Assembly (NCBI RefSeq): GCF_000429585.1
Contig: NZ_AUCD01000008.1
Coordinates: 1-54,371 of the forward strand
DNA: 54,371 nt
Direction: 5' to 3'
Source of the DNA: Atopococcus tabaci DSM 17538
Lineage (GTDB): Bacteria > Bacillota > Bacilli > Lactobacillales > Carnobacteriaceae_A
Positions within the stretch are counted from its first letter, which is position 1; each line of letters opens with the position of its first letter. Positions 31,597-39,779 of this stretch are shown here, piece after piece. The notes below the pieces were generated by a model. It worked only from the letters and a program-made list of their open reading frames with translations. It searched no databases and had not been told where the DNA came from. Both the position numbers and the translations under genes were made by a program.

Positions 31597-32992
31597 ATTC
31601 CGCTAATTCAGCTGTTTCCACTTTCAAATCGTACTCATATGCGTTGTAATACCCGTCTCCTGTCACTTCAGGATTTTCCACTTTGAATACCGCGTTGAAA
31701 GTCAATGTGCTTTCTTCATCTTCTTTGCCTGAGCTATAGCTGTAATTTGTTTCGGAGTCCATTTCATACACCGCTTTATACGTGTAAATGTCCGTTTGTT
31801 CGAGGCTCACCAAAGTAGGTTCATAGTTCACGTAACTGACCTCTTCATCGTCGCGAAGTTTCTTCCCGATGTTCGTGAAAGTTTGGTACAAGGCGTTTTC
31901 TGTTCCGCCCACCAACAATTCTTCCAATGACTCGAACGTATCGCTGTCATCATAAGATGTCAATTGTTCAGCATAGTAATACATGCTGGACAGGAGTTGT
32001 TCCGCTTCGTATTCATCAATGATCAGCAAATCAATGCTGTAGACATCGTCGTAATCACCCAAATCCACTGGTCCCGATTCCAAAACTCCGCCGGGGTATT
32101 CTTTTTTGAGGGTAATGACGCTGTCTTCCTGCCAGGATACCGGTCCAAAAGAAGCTTCTCCTTCTGTCAGCTGGCCGATTTCCTTGTCGTTCAAATAAAC
32201 CATTGCATCTTCCACATTGGAGACCACATCGAAATCGACGCCTGTCAAAGACAAATCCACATAATTTTCGTAGTATCCGTCGACAAACTCCACTTGCTGT
32301 TCATTGGTTAATTCGGATACGCCGCTTCCGGAACGGGAAGCGAATGTGTATTTCCCGGGCGCAATCGGTCCGACAGTTGTGGAATAGTCATCCGAATCAG
32401 CTTGCGCCACTTCTTCTCCATTCATCGCCAAAGCCGCGCCTTCCATATTAGTGGACAAATCCACGTAGACAGAATTCATGACGAGGTCATAGTTATCGAA
32501 AAGAAAGAATTTTTTCCCATTTTGGTTCAAGTACACATCGTAACTGGCATCCGTCGCTGAATATTCGTCTGCCATTTGGCTTTGCAGACTCTGCACATAA
32601 CTTTTGTTTTCTTTAATATAGTCTGCATAGGGTTGGACAGACTCTTCTGTGATGTCAAAGTTCAAATCCGTTGACGTGGCAACACCCGCTATCTTCTTGG
32701 CTTCTCCTGTGTTCAAAACTTCCACATAGCGCTGCGCTTGATTTTCAAAGCTATAGTAGTTCTCAGCGAATGCGTACCCTCCAATCAAAACGACCGCAGC
32801 AGCACCTGCCGCAGCAACCGTGATTTTTTGTTTCTTCGTCAGCGGCTTCCGGTCTTCTTTACGTCGGGGTACTGCTTTTGGAACCTCTGTTGGAATCGAC
32901 GCAGCGGACTGAGCGCCCATTTCTTTCCCGCAGTTTTCACAAAACTTCGCGTCCGCTTCGTTTTGGTGTTGACAATGTTCACATTGTTTCAT
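31595..32992 (-). CDS. Zinc-ribbon membrane protein, TcaA-like
   Basis: A 465-residue protein. The N-terminal zinc ribbon has four cysteines (CEHCQHQNEADAKFCENC) on the cytoplasmic side, followed by a basic linker, one membrane helix (about 60-80) and a large extracellular part of about 385 residues with repeated beta-rich modules. This layout matches TcaA-type proteins linked to glycopeptide response and cell-envelope stress. It is the last of an operon of related zinc-ribbon proteins. A signalling or envelope-sensing role is inferred from the family. Confidence 0.85.
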   Translation of the reverse strand: MKQCEHCQHQNEADAKFCENCGKEMGAQSAASIPTEVPKAVPRRKEDRKPLTKKQKITVAAAGAAAVVLIGGYAFAENYYSFENQAQRYVEVLNTGEAKKIAGVATSTDLNFDITEESVQPYADYIKENKSYVQSLQSQMADEYSATDASYDVYLNQNGKKFFLFDNYDLVMNSVYVDLSTNMEGAALAMNGEEVAQADSDDYSTTVGPIAPGKYTFASRSGSGVSELTNEQQVEFVDGYYENYVDLSLTGVDFDVVSNVEDAMVYLNDKEIGQLTEGEASFGPVSWQEDSVITLKKEYPGGVLESGPVDLGDYDDVYSIDLLIIDEYEAEQLLSSMYYYAEQLTSYDDSDTFESLEELLVGGTENALYQTFTNIGKKLRDDEEVSYVNYEPTLVSLEQTDIYTYKAVYEMDSETNYSYSSGKEDEESTLTFNAVFKVENPEVTGDGYYNAYEYDLKVETAELAE

Positions 32993-33023
32993 TTTTTTTC
33001 GCCTCGTTTCATAAACTCATGGG

Positions 33024-33743
33024 TCATTCCCGGTCTGGTAATCCTTGGAAATCTTTCCAGTCTGTTCCTTGTTCGTACCGTACGGTGAATTCCCCGTTTT
33101 CATCTTCTGCATACAAAATATCTTCGCTGATCCGATAGAATCGGTCGACTTTATCAGGAGAGACCGTGGATTCTGTGTAATGGACGGTATACACATGATC
33201 GGAAAACGCCACGTCTGCTATGTCGCTGTAAGCCGGCCCTGAACTCCAATTGGTCCGGGCACCATGCCCTACTGTGACACCGGTTGTTATTTCGTCATTA
33301 TGAAAGTGATATCCCAAGTCCCAGTGCTTGACGTAGTCATATGAGGGAGTGCTCTCAAACGAACCCGTCAACAGTTGCTCAACCGCTTCTTCCTCCGACA
33401 CATCTGTTTCGGGATGAGAGCGTTCTCCTTGGATCACTTGTTTTTCTTCCAGCAGCTGTTCTTCTGACAACTCGCCTAAACTGTACGGGTAATTTTCCAG
33501 ATGGATGGTGATACTGTCTTCTTCAATCGGATAAGTGGTATACCGGACGGCGTCTTCATTCAAATCCTTGTACATTTGACGTAAATAATCGGTTTGATCG
33601 GCCGCATGTTCCGCAAAAGCAGGGTACAGATAAGTGTCGCTTCCGTCGATCGAAGTGGAAGCCAGTTCATCTTCCGAGACTCGCTGCAATACCACGCCTG
33701 ATGCATGAATCGCTAAGCGGTCGCGGTCATCCTCTTGGAACAA
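33024..33743 (-). pseudogene. Downstream half of an interrupted zinc-ribbon protein gene
   Basis: A 239-residue frame that begins at TTG without a membrane segment or export signal, though its sequence looks extracellular. It is in the same reading frame as the 33792-34319 gene. The 48 bases between them are open, and a single TGA at 33792-33794 separates the two. Joined, they would form a protein of about 431 residues built like the TcaA-like neighbour: zinc ribbon, one helix, long extracellular region. The simplest reading is a nonsense mutation; re-initiation at TTG 33743 behind GGGAGA is possible. Confidence 0.65.
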
Positions 33744-33791
33744 CGTATACCGGTTCTCCCTTTTTTCTCTTTCGACGTAATCCCTTACTCC

Positions 33792-34319
33792 TCATTCCAA
33801 GTATTCGCTGATTTCCATGGCATCCAAATTCTCTTCCCATGTGGTCAACGTGTTGCCTTCAATGGAAAAGTCATGTGTGTGTGCATACCAAGCTTCTCCT
33901 GGAATTTCCACGTAGAGTGTGAAGTCATCTCCAATATAAAATCCATAGTTGCCCATTGGATATTCCGTGATGCTGTAGGTATCAAACGGCATCCAGTACC
34001 CTATGAATTCCTCATATGCCACGTCTTCCACCACTTCTTCTTGAACCGGCTGAATCTCTTCGCTTTCAGGAACTGGTTTTTCAGCTGTTTCGACTGTTTC
34101 TCCAGACGGTTTCACTGGCTGATTATCCGAAAACACAAAAACCGCCGCAGTCCCAAGTCCAGCCACCGCAACCAATGCGATGCCGCCCAACAGCCATTTG
34201 TTTTTTAAGAGAGAACTTTTCGGTTTCTTTTTCGGCTGCAGCTTTTGGCCGCAGACAGGACAAAAGGCGGTCGCCTGGTTCAACACGCTGTTGCAATTTC
34301 TGCACGTTATTTTCCCCAT
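33792..34319 (-). CDS. Zinc-ribbon membrane protein, N-terminal half
   Basis: A 175-residue protein with a zinc ribbon (CRNCNSVLNQATAFCPVC), a basic stretch, a membrane helix (about 40-62, GGIALVAVAGLGTAAVFVF) and a short outer domain that ends abruptly at a TGA. The next 255 codons stay open in the same frame (see 33024-33743). If the TGA is genuine, the product is a truncated sensor lacking most of its outer domain. Start and stop overlap with the upstream gene by one base. Confidence 0.75.
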   Translation of the reverse strand: MGKITCRNCNSVLNQATAFCPVCGQKLQPKKKPKSSLLKNKWLLGGIALVAVAGLGTAAVFVFSDNQPVKPSGETVETAEKPVPESEEIQPVQEEVVEDVAYEEFIGYWMPFDTYSITEYPMGNYGFYIGDDFTLYVEIPGEAWYAHTHDFSIEGNTLTTWEENLDAMEISEYLE

Positions 34320-35050
34320 TATCCCACGCTACCCAACAATAAGGAGGTCAAAACAGTCAATGCAAAATAAGAAAGGATGATTTGGTAATACCCATCCAGT
34401 TTTCTCGTGCCTCTTTCTCGGTTTGCGAACAAATACATCGTGATGATATTGAGCTGATTCAACATTGCCACAATCATCACTATTCCTTTTCCAGCTTCAC
34501 TGACCAAGCCAAATACAGCAGCCAAAATCAACAAGGCGGACTGTACTGCCATCATTCCCCCATACTCTGTCACCACATTTTTGATAGAGACAGGTGCACG
34601 GAAAACCAGTTTATTCACAACAAACAACAATCCGACGATAACTGCTTGAAGCAGCATGTTTTGGATCCAAGTAGGCAAGAAAGGCAGAGGCGCATGGATA
34701 ATCCCTTGACTCAACGAATAAGCCGATACCTCTTTCAGGACGGTTGCTTGGATTAACGTGAAAACAGCCAAGCTGATGATGCCGTTAATCCAATCCATTT
34801 GGCTGAATACCGATGTCGGATGGATCACTGCCTGCTTGAAGAATTCTAAGAAGTTGAAGAAAGATTCTTCCGCGGCACTTGGTTTTGCCTGTGCGGATGC
34901 TTGTTGGCGGTCCGCTGTTTTATGTGTCTGTTCTACAGCAGTCACTTCGACTGAAGATGCTACAATTTCAACATTCGTTTCAGCTCCACATTCTTTGCAA
35001 AATTTTGCGCTTTCTTTAAGCTGCGAGCCGCAATCTGTACAATAATTCAT
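34319..35050 (-). CDS. Zinc-ribbon membrane protein with multi-pass domain
   Basis: A 243-residue protein. The N-terminal zinc ribbon MNYCTDCGSQLKESAKFCKECG is followed by a 60-residue hydrophilic linker and five or so membrane helices, a layout seen in Yip1-like or DUF-type zinc-ribbon proteins. It is a paralogue of the next gene upstream (35063-35884), which starts MNYCTQCGNELQENALFC. Function is unknown; as a cytoplasmic zinc finger on a membrane core it may act with the single-helix proteins of the same operon. Confidence 0.8.
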   Translation of the reverse strand: MNYCTDCGSQLKESAKFCKECGAETNVEIVASSVEVTAVEQTHKTADRQQASAQAKPSAAEESFFNFLEFFKQAVIHPTSVFSQMDWINGIISLAVFTLIQATVLKEVSAYSLSQGIIHAPLPFLPTWIQNMLLQAVIVGLLFVVNKLVFRAPVSIKNVVTEYGGMMAVQSALLILAAVFGLVSEAGKGIVMIVAMLNQLNIITMYLFANRERGTRKLDGYYQIILSYFALTVLTSLLLGSVG

Positions 35051-35062
35051 TTTTTTGCCTCC

Positions 35063-35884
35063 TTACCAGCCATACTGGGAAATGTTGTCCAATGCTGTCA
35101 ACAATGGTTCAATTTGGATGTACAGCACAAGTGCAATCACAAAGAACAATGCGATATTGCTCAGCAAAAGCACGTAGAGCGTGTCCATTTTGTTTTTGAT
35201 GGAACGCGAGTACAAGAAATAGTTGAACCCCATCAATGAAAGCAGAATGACAAACCCCAATGTGAAGCCAGCAAAATACAGAGTGCCTTCAGATGCAAAG
35301 AAATAAGTGAGAACGCCCATCACGGCAAGAAGCACCATGTTGGGAGTGAACAATCCGCCATACTGCACCAATGTCTCCGCAAAGGACTGGGTGCTGCGGG
35401 AGAGGACTTTCAATCCTGCAAATGCCGCTCCGGCAAAAATGGCGTAATACGTCAACGAAACCATCAACAATCTCGGCAAGGCGATGCTTCTCACTTCAGA
35501 CATCACACTGCTTCCGAATCCGGAAAACAAGCCCATTGCCATTTCATTGAACGCCATATTGACGACGCCCGCGATAAGGCCATACAAAGAAAGCATGGTA
35601 ACAAGCGTCAAGACACTAAAATGAATCCACCCCACGTTCGAAGCCGATTTCTCCAATGACCGAGAAGGCGCTGCTGCCGTTTCTTTTAAATAATCAAGGT
35701 AGCCGCTTTTTTCAATAGTCCCTTTTGTTTTGGACAAAGTCTGGGTCAATTTAGCTTTCACTTGTTCGGCATTGAGTTCCACTGTGTCAGACTTTGGAAC
35801 GGTCTCCCCTTTCCGTGTCCCGCACTGGGCACAAAACAACGCATTTTCCTGCAGTTCATTTCCGCATTGTGTACAATAATTCAT
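35063..35884 (-). CDS. Zinc-ribbon membrane protein, first gene of operon
   Basis: A 273-residue protein with the N-terminal ribbon MNYCTQCGNELQENALFCAQC, a coiled linker around residues 35-75, and about five membrane helices from residue 90 to 265. A clear ribosome site (CAGGAGG) precedes the start. It leads an operon of four zinc-ribbon genes ending at 31595. No enzymatic motif is seen. Confidence 0.8.
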   Translation of the reverse strand: MNYCTQCGNELQENALFCAQCGTRKGETVPKSDTVELNAEQVKAKLTQTLSKTKGTIEKSGYLDYLKETAAAPSRSLEKSASNVGWIHFSVLTLVTMLSLYGLIAGVVNMAFNEMAMGLFSGFGSSVMSEVRSIALPRLLMVSLTYYAIFAGAAFAGLKVLSRSTQSFAETLVQYGGLFTPNMVLLAVMGVLTYFFASEGTLYFAGFTLGFVILLSLMGFNYFLYSRSIKNKMDTLYVLLLSNIALFFVIALVLYIQIEPLLTALDNISQYGW

Positions 35885-36402
35885 GATTTCCTCCTGACTT
35901 TTGGTTAAAACTCTAATGGGCAGTACCAGCCGGACAGCTCTTGATCTTTCTTATGTAAAAAGCGTAATGCTAAGCCGTTCATGCGCCGGTCCGTCTTTTC
36001 CTGTCCCTCCTTTCTTTCCTTCTCTCTTCTGTGCAATCATGGAATCGCATAAAAGAGAACCGTCTTCTTTTCCTATACCCACAAAGAAAAAGAGTAAAAA
36101 TTAATTAGACTATGCAATTATACATTTTCAACGGAAAGAAAAGTCTTAGTGAAAAGATAATTTTCTCCCTTAAAAAACAACAATTTTATTAATGCGATTT
36201 TCCACCACAACGTTAACCGGTCAAGATATTTTCCAGTTAATTTAAGCAAAACTGAAGTTTTTATAAGAAATCCTTTTCATTTGTTTTTGTCAAATGACAG
36301 CCACAAATTGTAAAATACTTAACCAAAATTGTTTTTTTACAAAGAATTATTAATTCATTATTTATACATCTCATTTGACCTTATGAGCAAGCAAATAAAA
36401 CA
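35885..36402. other. AT-rich intergenic region upstream of the zinc-ribbon operon
   Basis: About 520 bases with no convincing gene. It must hold the promoter of the zinc-ribbon operon; a possible one on the minus strand is TTGAAA (36134-36129) with TAATTA 18 bases downstream. The part beyond 36150 is strikingly AT-rich with many A and T runs and has no recognised feature or 52-bp repeat. Confidence 0.4.
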
Positions 36403-36430
36403 AGAGGTTCCGCCGTCTGGCCGGAACCTC
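36403..36430 (-). terminator. Terminator of the sigma-amidase operon
   Basis: GAGGTTCCG and CGGAACCTC surround CCGTCTGGC, with the minus strand continuing into TTGTTTTATTT. It is nearly identical in stem to the terminator at 26988-27022. Confidence 0.85.
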
Positions 36431-36444
36431 CTTTCCCTTTACCT

Positions 36445-37140
36445 TTACCCTTTCACAATCACCGCTTCAAATCCTGCGCCGGTCAATTTTTTTGCCAATG
36501 CTTCGGCTTGTTCTTTCTTTGAAAAAGCGCCGTTTTGGACGCGGTACAACGATGTGGCTGCCGCCTTTTCACTAGGAGCTTTATACCGGATACCCAGTTC
36601 TTTGCACACCACTTCGACAACGGATTCGGCTGCTGCATAAAATATCGCATCTGTCCGATACCGCGCATGGTCTTCTTTATGATCCAAAAAGCCGTATTCG
36701 ATGATGACGGTCTTTGTCGTCCCGGTCAGGCGGTGCATGAAATACCAGTCTGTTCCGCTCGCATTTTTCTTGCTGAAGACGCGCCTCAATGGAAGCCCTG
36801 ATGCATTGGAGACGGCCTTGGCCAGTTGGCTCGCGAACGTTTTGTCCGCGAAAATCGAATGGATCGTCTCCACTCCCCGCGCCTTCCCGTTGAAGGCGTT
36901 CCAATGGTTGCTGATGCAATAGTCATATTGGCCACGAAACACCTTTGTTCGCGCGGCCGAATCCAGCGTCGTATCTTTGGAACGTGTCAATGCCACTGCA
37001 GCACCCAATTCTTTCAAGCGTTCGTATTGGTACAAACTGATTTTCAGTGTCCAGTCTTTTTCTTTCACGCCGAATGCCGTTGCACCTGGATCTGACCCTC
37101 CGTGCCCTGCATCAATGATGATGGATTTACCCATGCTCAT
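36445..37140 (-). CDS. N-acetylmuramoyl-L-alanine amidase with SPOR domain
   Basis: About 231 residues. The amidase_3 domain has zinc ligands in IIDAGHGGSDPGA, a later glutamate, SNHWNAFNGKA and the catalytic glutamate in VIIEYGFLDH; it cuts the bond between muramic acid and the stem peptide. The last 40 residues (SLYRVQNGAFSKKEQAEAL) are a SPOR domain that binds denuded glycan. No signal peptide is visible, so export would need another route, as for phage lysins and CwlC-type autolysins. The start overlaps the sigma-factor gene (ATG 37140 or 37134), so the two are coupled. Confidence 0.9.
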   Translation of the reverse strand: MSMGKSIIIDAGHGGSDPGATAFGVKEKDWTLKISLYQYERLKELGAAVALTRSKDTTLDSAARTKVFRGQYDYCISNHWNAFNGKARGVETIHSIFADKTFASQLAKAVSNASGLPLRRVFSKKNASGTDWYFMHRLTGTTKTVIIEYGFLDHKEDHARYRTDAIFYAAAESVVEVVCKELGIRYKAPSEKAAATSLYRVQNGAFSKKEQAEALAKKLTGAGFEAVIVKG

Positions 37141-37699
37141 TCCCCTCTCCATTTTCCCATTCCAACAAGAAACCCTGCAATTTTTCAGCGATTCGTTTGC
37201 GCCGTTTGTAAATCGTCTTCCGACTGACACCGCGTGTGCGAGCCATTTCGGTTGGCGTTTTCCCTCTCACTACCGCGTCCAAAACATACAGCTGTTCTTC
37301 TTCGTTCAGCCGGTGAAGCACCTCCAGCATCCATTCTTTTTCAATCAAATCGGTCTCCCATACCGCGTCCGTATCAGGAAAGAGTGTATCGAACGCTTCC
37401 GGCAGCTGGGCTTCCCGGTCTGTCTGCTTCTTTTTTCGGCGCAAATTATCCAGCAGACGCCAGCGGACTTTTTGGTATGCGTATCCTCCAAAAGGCGCCC
37501 AGTCCTCTTCTGTCTCTAATCGTTCCGGGAATGTTTCATACGCATCGACCAATGCCACTAACCCTTCTTGCACATGATCATCGTAATCAGGATGCGACCG
37601 CCAAATCCCCAGGCGTTTGACCGCTCCATAAACGACAACGCTGTACTGCTTGAAAAAATCGTCTTCCATTTCTGAAGCCAATTTGCGTTTTGTCTTCAT
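37127..37699 (-). CDS. RNA polymerase sigma factor, sigma-70 family (ComX/SigH-like size)
   Basis: A 190-residue alternative sigma factor. Region 2 is seen in SHPDYDDHVQEGLVALVDA and the following YAYQKVRWRLLDNLRR; region 4 is a helix-turn-helix at KTPTEMARTRGVSRKTIYKR. Regions 1 and 3 are missing, as in SigH and competence ComX. ATG 37699 follows AAAGGAT; the frame extends further up without support. It is co-transcribed with a murein amidase whose gene overlaps its end. A ComK-like gene is divergent from it. Which promoters it reads is unknown. Confidence 0.85.
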   Translation of the reverse strand: MKTKRKLASEMEDDFFKQYSVVVYGAVKRLGIWRSHPDYDDHVQEGLVALVDAYETFPERLETEEDWAPFGGYAYQKVRWRLLDNLRRKKKQTDREAQLPEAFDTLFPDTDAVWETDLIEKEWMLEVLHRLNEEEQLYVLDAVVRGKTPTEMARTRGVSRKTIYKRRKRIAEKLQGFLLEWENGEGNEHG

Positions 37700-37744
37700 C
37701 GTTTGTGATCCTTTGCGTTTGGTACAAGGCCTTGTTCGCTTATA

Positions 37745-37774
37745 ATCATAGGCCAGGAGTACCTCATTCAGCAA
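37745..37774 (-). promoter_or_regulatory. Promoter of the sigma-amidase operon
   Basis: On the minus strand TTGCTG (37774-37769), 18 bases and TATGAT (37750-37745) make a plausible sigma-A promoter 45 bases before the start. Confidence 0.5.
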
Positions 37775-38045
37775 AGTGCCGAACAGTTCATGCTTTTATC
37801 CGAATACAGCGTGTCCAACGAATATGGATCCTTTTCTTCCTTGTTTGAGTGTTTTAGTCTTCTTTTCTCACAAACTTTTTAATATGAATCTACAAACTGT
37901 ATATCTATTCGCTAACTTACTACTAAATATTTTTTTAACGGAGGCTGATTTATTGAAAAACCAAAATTTTTGATATTTATGTAGATTTCATTAGTGAAAG
38001 CGTATACAATATAAATGAAGTGATACAACGGAGAGGAGTTTGTCC
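37775..38045 (+). promoter_or_regulatory. Control region of the ComK-like gene
   Basis: The last 100 bases are AT-rich. A -10-like TACAAT (38005-38010) has no fair -35, as expected for an activated promoter. A block of five A, CC, four A and five T (37956-37971) is one base off the ComK-box form AAAA-N5-TTTT. GGAGAGGAG precedes ATG 38046. Confidence 0.35.
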
Positions 38046-38936
38046 ATGAATCATCCGCTCGATGAACAAGAGAAAATAAGATATTTTCGACGTTCTCAAG
38101 ACATTCTTTTCAAAAGATCAGTGGGACACACTGATTACGCAGAACGATGGTCGAAAGAAAAACAGCGTCCTTCAACGGCCCGGCCCTTTCACCTCATTCC
38201 AAGCAAGTTGACAGGGCAGTCGTTGCAAGACTTAGTAGACATGAGTTTCGAGCAACAAGAGCTTTTTCCGGATGAAGAAACATACTATGTGATGGATCTC
38301 AGTCAGAATGACGACACACCATACAATTCGCTGATGTTCCAGCTGAATGAATCCCCAATGAAGTCCATGGAAACAACAACAACAGTCATGGATCGGTACT
38401 TCGCTTCCTTAGGCTCTCCTTATGATTTGAGCTTAAGTTTAGGCGCGATGCTGGGGTTCAAACAGTGCACGCCACATGTGATTGGAGAACAAATCTTCTT
38501 GCCGGACAGCGGGACTTCCAAAAAGCCAGCCAGTTGGTATACGTTGCATCATGTGTCCAAAAAGGTCTTCTGCACGAAAGAAAAAGAAGTTCGGCTGTAC
38601 GCCAATAAATACCCTCTTTTGACATTAGAAATCACTAAAGCGAGTTTTCTCAAACAGCTGGATCGAGCGGCTAACATGTATTATATCCAGTGGGCATGGG
38701 CCGAAAAACAAAAACAAGATTTCGGATTTATCTCTGGGCCGAAATCCCACGAAAACATTGTACATAAATACTTGAGAGACAATCCTTATCCATTGCCGTC
38801 TTTTACGTATATTGATTACTTGCATTTCTTCATCAGCTACTATACTTTACAGGTGTTGATCAAAATTCTAGGAGAAGGCAATCCCTACTTGGAAGAAATC
38901 CGTAACCACATCAAATTACCTCCGTACTTGGCGTAA
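38046..38936 (+). CDS. comK: ComK-family protein, extended
   Basis: A 296-residue protein whose centre (about residues 80-225) aligns by eye with Bacillus ComK, the activator of competence genes. YYVMDLSQNDDTPYNSLM, VIGEQIFLPDSGTSKKPASW and TLHHVSKK match the ComK segments around VNMKP, NQIFLFPT and WISHVHVK, followed by LLTLEITKASFLKQLDRAANM. It has about 80 extra residues at the N-terminus and 70 at the C-terminus compared with the 192-residue B. subtilis protein. ATG 38046 is preferred over TTG 38040 by spacing. Whether it binds AT-boxes or has another role is open. Confidence 0.7.
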   Translation: MNHPLDEQEKIRYFRRSQDILFKRSVGHTDYAERWSKEKQRPSTARPFHLIPSKLTGQSLQDLVDMSFEQQELFPDEETYYVMDLSQNDDTPYNSLMFQLNESPMKSMETTTTVMDRYFASLGSPYDLSLSLGAMLGFKQCTPHVIGEQIFLPDSGTSKKPASWYTLHHVSKKVFCTKEKEVRLYANKYPLLTLEITKASFLKQLDRAANMYYIQWAWAEKQKQDFGFISGPKSHENIVHKYLRDNPYPLPSFTYIDYLHFFISYYTLQVLIKILGEGNPYLEEIRNHIKLPPYLA

Positions 38937-38954
38937 ATTGAAAGTTTGTCTATA

Positions 38955-39003
38955 AAAAAACAACCAGTCTTGTCCTCTATATAAAGAGGACAAGGCTGGT
39001 TGT
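38955..39003. terminator. Bidirectional terminator between comK-like and aldolase genes
   Basis: AACAACCAG with TCTTGTCCTCT pairs with AGAGGACAAGG and CTGGTTGTT around ATATA, flanked by A and T runs. It stops both converging transcripts. Confidence 0.9.
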
Positions 39004-39022
39004 TTTACTTTGCTGACTTTAA

Positions 39023-39766
39023 TCATCCGACTAACTTCTTCATAATTGAATACAATTTCTGCACATCTTCAGGTCTGGAATCTCCAGTTTCTTTATCAAT
39101 GATTGAGCTGTAAACATGAGGAATGATTTTCTTCACTCCAGCATCCAACGCGATTTGAAGAATCTCTTCAAAGTTGTCTAGCGTAATGCCCCCAGTAGGT
39201 TCCAACATAAAGTCTTCTTCCGCACAAGCTTTCGCTACTGCTTCATATTCTTCTCTGTAAGTCAGCCCTTTCATTGGGAAGTATTTTACCGAACTTCCAC
39301 CCATATCTTTTAAAAGAGCAATTGCTGTTTTAATAGGCACTTCTGCTTTTTCTTCTGTTTGGCTGCTTAAAGGCCCAGTAGCAATGTTGACATACCCCAC
39401 TTTACCAGTAGGCGAAATTAACCCATTGACAACTGTGTCACTTTGATTCAGTAGGGCCCGTGAAGTTCCAACTCCAGTAAACACCTGATTTACATGTTGG
39501 GGCTGAAGTTTTCCGGAAATTCGAGACACCATTTCACTTTGTCTAGGATCACCAGCACCCAGTCCGACAGATAATGCATTGTCTATGGTTTCTTTATAAT
39601 GCAGCATATCTTCAATCGCTGCTTCATCAGAATCGTAATTTTTCGACAAGACTCCTAACAGAATATGTCCTTCTGCAGCATCAAAACACTCTTTGGCGTT
39701 TTCTACTGAGTTTGCCAATATGTTCAATGAAATACGGTTATTAAGGTACTTTGGAGTGACGTTCAT
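39023..39766 (-). CDS. dagF: 2-dehydro-3-deoxy-phosphogluconate aldolase (KDGP aldolase family)
   Basis: A 247-residue TIM-barrel aldolase of the EF_0839-type family. It should cleave 2-keto-3-deoxy-6-phosphogluconate to pyruvate and glyceraldehyde-3-phosphate. The phosphate and Schiff-base region is seen in YFPMKGLTYREEYEAVAKAC and LEPTGGITLDNFEEILQIA. It is the last gene of the EF_0829-EF_0839-like cluster and completes the pathway after the DgaE-like lyase. Confidence 0.9.
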   Translation of the reverse strand: MNVTPKYLNNRISLNILANSVENAKECFDAAEGHILLGVLSKNYDSDEAAIEDMLHYKETIDNALSVGLGAGDPRQSEMVSRISGKLQPQHVNQVFTGVGTSRALLNQSDTVVNGLISPTGKVGYVNIATGPLSSQTEEKAEVPIKTAIALLKDMGGSSVKYFPMKGLTYREEYEAVAKACAEEDFMLEPTGGITLDNFEEILQIALDAGVKKIIPHVYSSIIDKETGDSRPEDVQKLYSIMKKLVG

Positions 39767-39779
39767 TCGTTGTCTCCTT

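Noticed and set aside
33792..33794. TGA as a selenocysteine codon
   Set aside because: No downstream selenocysteine hairpin is obvious, no selenium genes are in the window, and the neighbouring residues resemble no known selenoprotein. Nonsense mutation is simpler.
35901..36104. Plus-strand 67-residue ORF upstream of the zinc-ribbon operon
   Set aside because: No ribosome site, low-complexity composition and a position over the operon leader.
36445..37140. Phage endolysin and prophage remnant
   Set aside because: No holin, tail or integrase genes are nearby; the gene is coupled to a sigma factor instead.
37954..37974. Six-residue peptide ORF after GGAGG (possible signal peptide or pheromone)
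   Set aside because: It starts with TTG, ends after a few codons in a very AT-rich leader and has no precursor features; chance is likely.
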